A stretch of DNA of 33,927 nt from Spirochaetota bacterium (GTDB lineage: Bacteria > Spirochaetota > Spirochaetia > Treponematales > UBA12059): assembly GCA_018816345.1 (NCBI GenBank), contig JAHIWG010000007.1, positions 1-33,927 of the forward strand, written 5' to 3'. The translations under genes were made by a program, and so were the position numbers. Below are positions 31,197 through 33,927 of this stretch, in pieces. The stretch's first letter is position 1. Each line of letters opens with the position of its first letter. The notes below the pieces were generated by a model. That model worked only from the letters and a program-made list of their open reading frames with translations, ran no database searches and was not told where the DNA came from.

Positions 31197-32789
31197 ATGA
31201 TCGTCTACGCATTCGAGCCGCTCGGGTTCGAGGGCGAGCTCGTAACCGTCGAGGTGGATCTCCGGCGCGGTATACCGAGCGTCGACCTCGTCGGCCTTCC
31301 GGACGGCGCCGTTAAGGAAGCCCGAGAGCGCATAAGGGCCGCCGTCCGTAATTCTGGTTTCGAGTTCCCCCTGGAACGCCTCCTCATCAGCCTCGCCCCG
31401 GCGGGCGTCCGTAAGGGCGGCGCGTCGTTCGACCTGGCGATGGCGCTCGCGGTGCTCGTCGCTTCGGGGCAGGTTCCCGATGTGGGCTCTCCCGTCCTCG
31501 CTCTCGGCGAGCTCGAGCTCTCCGGCAGGGTCAGGCCGGTTTCGGGCGTCCTCTCGGCGATAGCGGCCGGCTTGCGCGCGGGCGTCCCTAGCTTCATCGT
31601 CCCTAGGGGCAACCTGGCCGAGGCGCGCGCCTTGGCCGGGGACTCGGCCTACGCAATCGACGGCCTGTTCGATAGCGTACGACTCGCCGCGGCGCTCAGG
31701 GGGCTCGGGTCGGTCGAAGCGTTCAGGCCGCAAGCGGACCCCGATCCGCGCCTACGGCCAAGCCCTATTCACGATACGATCCGATCGGAGGCGAGCGACG
31801 AAGGAAGCCTCGACGGCGGCGCCGACATGGCCGACATCCGAGGGCAGGCCGGCTTGCGTCGCGCCATGGAGGTCGCGGCGGCGGGCGGCCATCACATGCT
31901 CCTCTTCGGCCCGCCCGGGGTAGGGAAGAGCATGGCCGCCCGGCGCCTCGCAGGCCTCTTGCCCGACCTCGACGATGACGATGCCGTCGTCGTTACGACC
32001 CTGCATTCCCTGGCCGGGACCCTGTCCGAGCGCTCCGGATTAATGCGACGGCCGCCGTTCCGTGCGCCGCACCACGGGGCCTCCGCTGAAGGCATAGTCG
32101 GCGGCGGTCGTTCCAGGAAGCCGGGCGAGATTAGCCTAGCCCACGGCGGGGTTCTCCTGCTCGACGAGGCGGCCGAGTTCAGGTCCGACGTGCTGCAATC
32201 ATTGCGCGAGCCTCTGGAGGACGGCGTCGTGAGCATCGTCAGGGCCGATCGCGTCGTAGCCTATCCTTCCCGATTCATGCTCGTCCTAGCGTGCAATCCG
32301 TGCCCGTGCGGCAATCTCGGTAGGCGCGGAGCCGTTTGCCTCTGCTCCGCGGAAGAGATACGCCGGTATTGGAAGCGCCTCGGCGGGCCTTTGCTCGATA
32401 GGATCGACTTGCGGGTTCCGGTGAAGCCGGCCGGGCCGTCGGAGCTGGCTTCAGGCCCGGGAGAGCCGAGCTCCAGCATCAAGGCCCGCGTCGAGAGGGC
32501 CAGGGCGAGGCAACTGAATCGGTACGGTAGTCTACCGTTCAGGCTTAACGCCGGAATTCCGGCGAGCGCTATAGAAACCTTCTGCGCCTTAGGCTCAGAA
32601 GCGCGCGTCTCGTTCTCGGATCAGGCGGAGTCAGCCGGTTTCTCATCCCGGGCGAGCCACTCAACGCTTCGCGTCGCGAGGACGATCGCCGATTTGGATG
32701 AGGCGTCTCGAATCGAGCTGAAGCACGTAAACGAAGCGATCCAGTTACGGCGATACGGCGACGGAGACGTATACTGGCTAATTCCATAG
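31197..32789 (+). CDS. comM: ComM/YifB-family AAA ATPase (Mg-chelatase-like)
   Basis: The 530-residue protein has an N-terminal Lon-protease-like fold (about 1-170; GLPDGAVKEARERIRAAVRN, LAPAGVRKGGASFDLAMAL). The AAA domain shows Walker A GPPGVGKS (238-245) and Walker B LLLDEA (320-325). Between these it has FRAPHHGAS, then CNPCPCGNLG and CLCS, a cysteine cluster typical of the family. The C-terminal Mg-chelatase-like domain is complete. ComM is a hexameric helicase that promotes branch migration during natural transformation in characterised bacteria. CGGAGG (31185-31190) is the SD. A 76-nt gap separates it from the previous gene. Confidence 0.95.
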   Translation: MIVYAFEPLGFEGELVTVEVDLRRGIPSVDLVGLPDGAVKEARERIRAAVRNSGFEFPLERLLISLAPAGVRKGGASFDLAMALAVLVASGQVPDVGSPVLALGELELSGRVRPVSGVLSAIAAGLRAGVPSFIVPRGNLAEARALAGDSAYAIDGLFDSVRLAAALRGLGSVEAFRPQADPDPRLRPSPIHDTIRSEASDEGSLDGGADMADIRGQAGLRRAMEVAAAGGHHMLLFGPPGVGKSMAARRLAGLLPDLDDDDAVVVTTLHSLAGTLSERSGLMRRPPFRAPHHGASAEGIVGGGRSRKPGEISLAHGGVLLLDEAAEFRSDVLQSLREPLEDGVVSIVRADRVVAYPSRFMLVLACNPCPCGNLGRRGAVCLCSAEEIRRYWKRLGGPLLDRIDLRVPVKPAGPSELASGPGEPSSSIKARVERARARQLNRYGSLPFRLNAGIPASAIETFCALGSEARVSFSDQAESAGFSSRASHSTLRVARTIADLDEASRIELKHVNEAIQLRRYGDGDVYWLIP

Positions 32790-32808
32790 GCGACCTCTCG
32801 AACTCGTA

Positions 32809-32837
32809 TTGACAAAATCTATGTCCTATATTATAAC
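32809..32837 (+). promoter_or_regulatory. rrs: Upstream rRNA promoter P1
   Basis: A consensus -35 TTGACA (32809-32814), a 17-nt spacer and TATAAC (32832-32837) lie 20 nt after the comM stop. The site is in AT-rich DNA unlike the coding sequence. A transcript from it would run about 540 nt before 16S. Confidence 0.65.
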
Positions 32838-32882
32838 CATTCCCGCAGCGGCGAATGCTTCTGTTAAATAGCTTCTTAGACC

Positions 32883-32911
32883 TTGACGAGCCTAACGGAT
32901 TGTAGGATATT
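32883..32911 (+). promoter_or_regulatory. Possible additional rRNA promoter
   Basis: TTGACG (32883-32888), 17 nt and GATATT (32906-32911) form a weaker promoter-like pair between P1 and P2. Multiple tandem promoters are common before rRNA genes, but this one may be chance in an AT-rich stretch. Confidence 0.35.
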
Positions 32912-32982
32912 TAACTTCAATCGAAAAGCTAATGTCTTTGGTTGCTTGTCCGTTCTTATTATGGCGGGCCGCTCGTCGTATG

Positions 32983-32998
32983 GCGCTTATGCGCTTTT
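32983..32998 (+). terminator. Weak hairpin with T run after comM
   Basis: GCGC (32983-32986), loop TTAT, GCGC (32991-32994) and TTTT form a very short terminator-like element. With a 4-bp stem it is marginal. It is the only terminator-like structure seen between comM and the proximal rRNA promoter. Confidence 0.25.
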
Positions 32999-33041
32999 CG
33001 AGCATGCAAAAAAAGATAGAAGCTAAGGCTTCAATGGGTGC

Positions 33042-33071
33042 TTGACAAAGAATAGCGAAAGGCGCTATAAA
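33042..33071 (+). promoter_or_regulatory. rrs: Proximal rRNA promoter P2
   Basis: Consensus TTGACA (33042-33047), an 18-nt spacer and TATAAA (33066-33071) are followed by a GC-rich discriminator (GTGCGCCGCGCC), as expected for a stringently controlled rRNA promoter. A 5-bp hairpin (GAAGC-TAAG-GCTTC, 33019-33032) lies just upstream of the -35. The start site would be about 310 nt before the mature 16S. Confidence 0.75.
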
Positions 33072-33174
33072 GTGCGCCGCGCCGAAAGGCACGATAGAGA
33101 AGCTGGCCTGGCACGCAAGTTGCATGCATGGTCGAGCGGAGTTCTTACACAGGCATAAGGGTTGGGAGAAGCAG

Positions 33175-33378
33175 GATAAGGAGATCCTTATCGGACGCGG
33201 CAACGCGAACGATGGGGGTCGGCGATACGAATGCCAAACAAGTTCGGGAAACCGCCTTCGGGCGGGAGTAGCGAACGAACCCGTAAGCCCCCTTTGAGTG
33301 GGGGTTTGCGACGCGGGATTCCGAGAGGGGTCCTGCGAGGTTCATACTCTAAATGAATCTAGCGGTCTTCGGACCGTT
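33175..33378 (+). ncRNA. Structured 16S rRNA leader: array of seven hairpins
   Basis: Seven stem-loops can be drawn. H1 33175-33192 (7 bp). H2 33196-33207 (CGCG-GCAA-CGCG, GNRA loop). H3 33242-33276 (outer GTTCG/CGAAC, inner CCGCC-TTCG-GGCGG, asymmetric purine internal loop). H4 33283-33309 (10 bp with wobbles). H5 33312-33337 (11 bp with wobbles, GAGA loop). H6 33339-33359 (7 bp). H7 33361-33378 (7 bp, TTCG loop). H4-H7 are separated by only 1-2 nt and end 7 nt before the mature 16S start. There is no protein-coding frame and no tRNA. It is probably a leader needed for rRNA folding or processing; a separate small RNA is less likely because no terminator is seen. Confidence 0.6.
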
Positions 33379-33385
33379 GGAATAT

Positions 33386-33927
<542 letters not shown>

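Noticed and set aside
32892-33203. A 103-residue minus-strand open frame in the rRNA leader region
   Set aside because: It spans the proximal rRNA promoter and the first leader hairpins, has no SD or family match, and lies in non-coding-like AT-rich DNA.
33130-33385. A tRNA, tmRNA, SRP RNA or RNase P RNA in front of 16S
   Set aside because: None of the conserved sequence blocks of these RNAs could be found; only hairpins without a matching family pattern are visible.

Overview
The window is GC-rich chromosomal DNA from a spirochaete, probably a Treponema-like member of the Spirochaetota. This rests on three observations: the 5' part of a 16S rRNA gene at the right end has the spirochaete-type start (GAACGAACGCTGGCGGC followed by TCTTAAGCATGCAAGTCGAG); the PheS/PheT pair is of the archaeal type known from spirochaetes; and genes are tightly packed with SD-led ATG/GTG/TTG starts. 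Genus cannot be fixed from this sequence alone. I see no insertion sequence, prophage, CRISPR array or plasmid feature, so this looks like a core-genome segment with one catabolic/transport cassette.

Layout. (1) 2-3049: 3' part of an LptD/OstA-like outer-membrane gene, ending in a seven-unit 21-bp tandem repeat that includes its stop codon. (2) 3231-9708: overlapping five-gene operon phoH - pgpH-type HD hydrolase - ybeY - corC-like - secreted TPR protein, closed by a strong terminator. (3) 9812-11351: gdhA with its own promoter and terminator. (4) 11394-16336: a FadR-type GntR regulator divergent from an M29/NicX-like metalloenzyme and a tripartite tricarboxylate transporter (tctC, tctB, tctA), with a clear inverted repeat over the shared promoter region. 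(5) 16379-18416 (minus): asd-lysC, the first two steps after aspartate. (6) 18575-25472: a signalling block made of a receiver-PEP-synthase-ATP-grasp hybrid (plus strand), facing a response regulator, a six-TM histidine kinase and a six-TM chemoreceptor (minus strand). (7) 25698-32789: pheS, pheT, an acyl-CoA synthetase, a small membrane protein and comM. (8) 32790-33927: a 600-bp multi-promoter, hairpin-rich leader and the first ~540 nt of 16S rRNA.

How the genes work together. The phoH-ybeY-corC cluster is the conserved ribosome/RNA-maturation neighbourhood, here with a c-di-AMP phosphodiesterase-type protein. The GntR-TTT cassette reads as an inducible uptake-plus-catabolism unit for a carboxylated, possibly aromatic or N-heterocyclic, substrate. 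asd-lysC feeds lysine/diaminopimelate/threonine synthesis. The signalling block may form one pathway, but this is inference from position. The most unusual items are the receiver/ATP-grasp hybrid without a swivelling phospho-histidine domain, the contiguous hairpin array directly before 16S rRNA, and two signalling genes whose promoters place the transcription start at the start codon.
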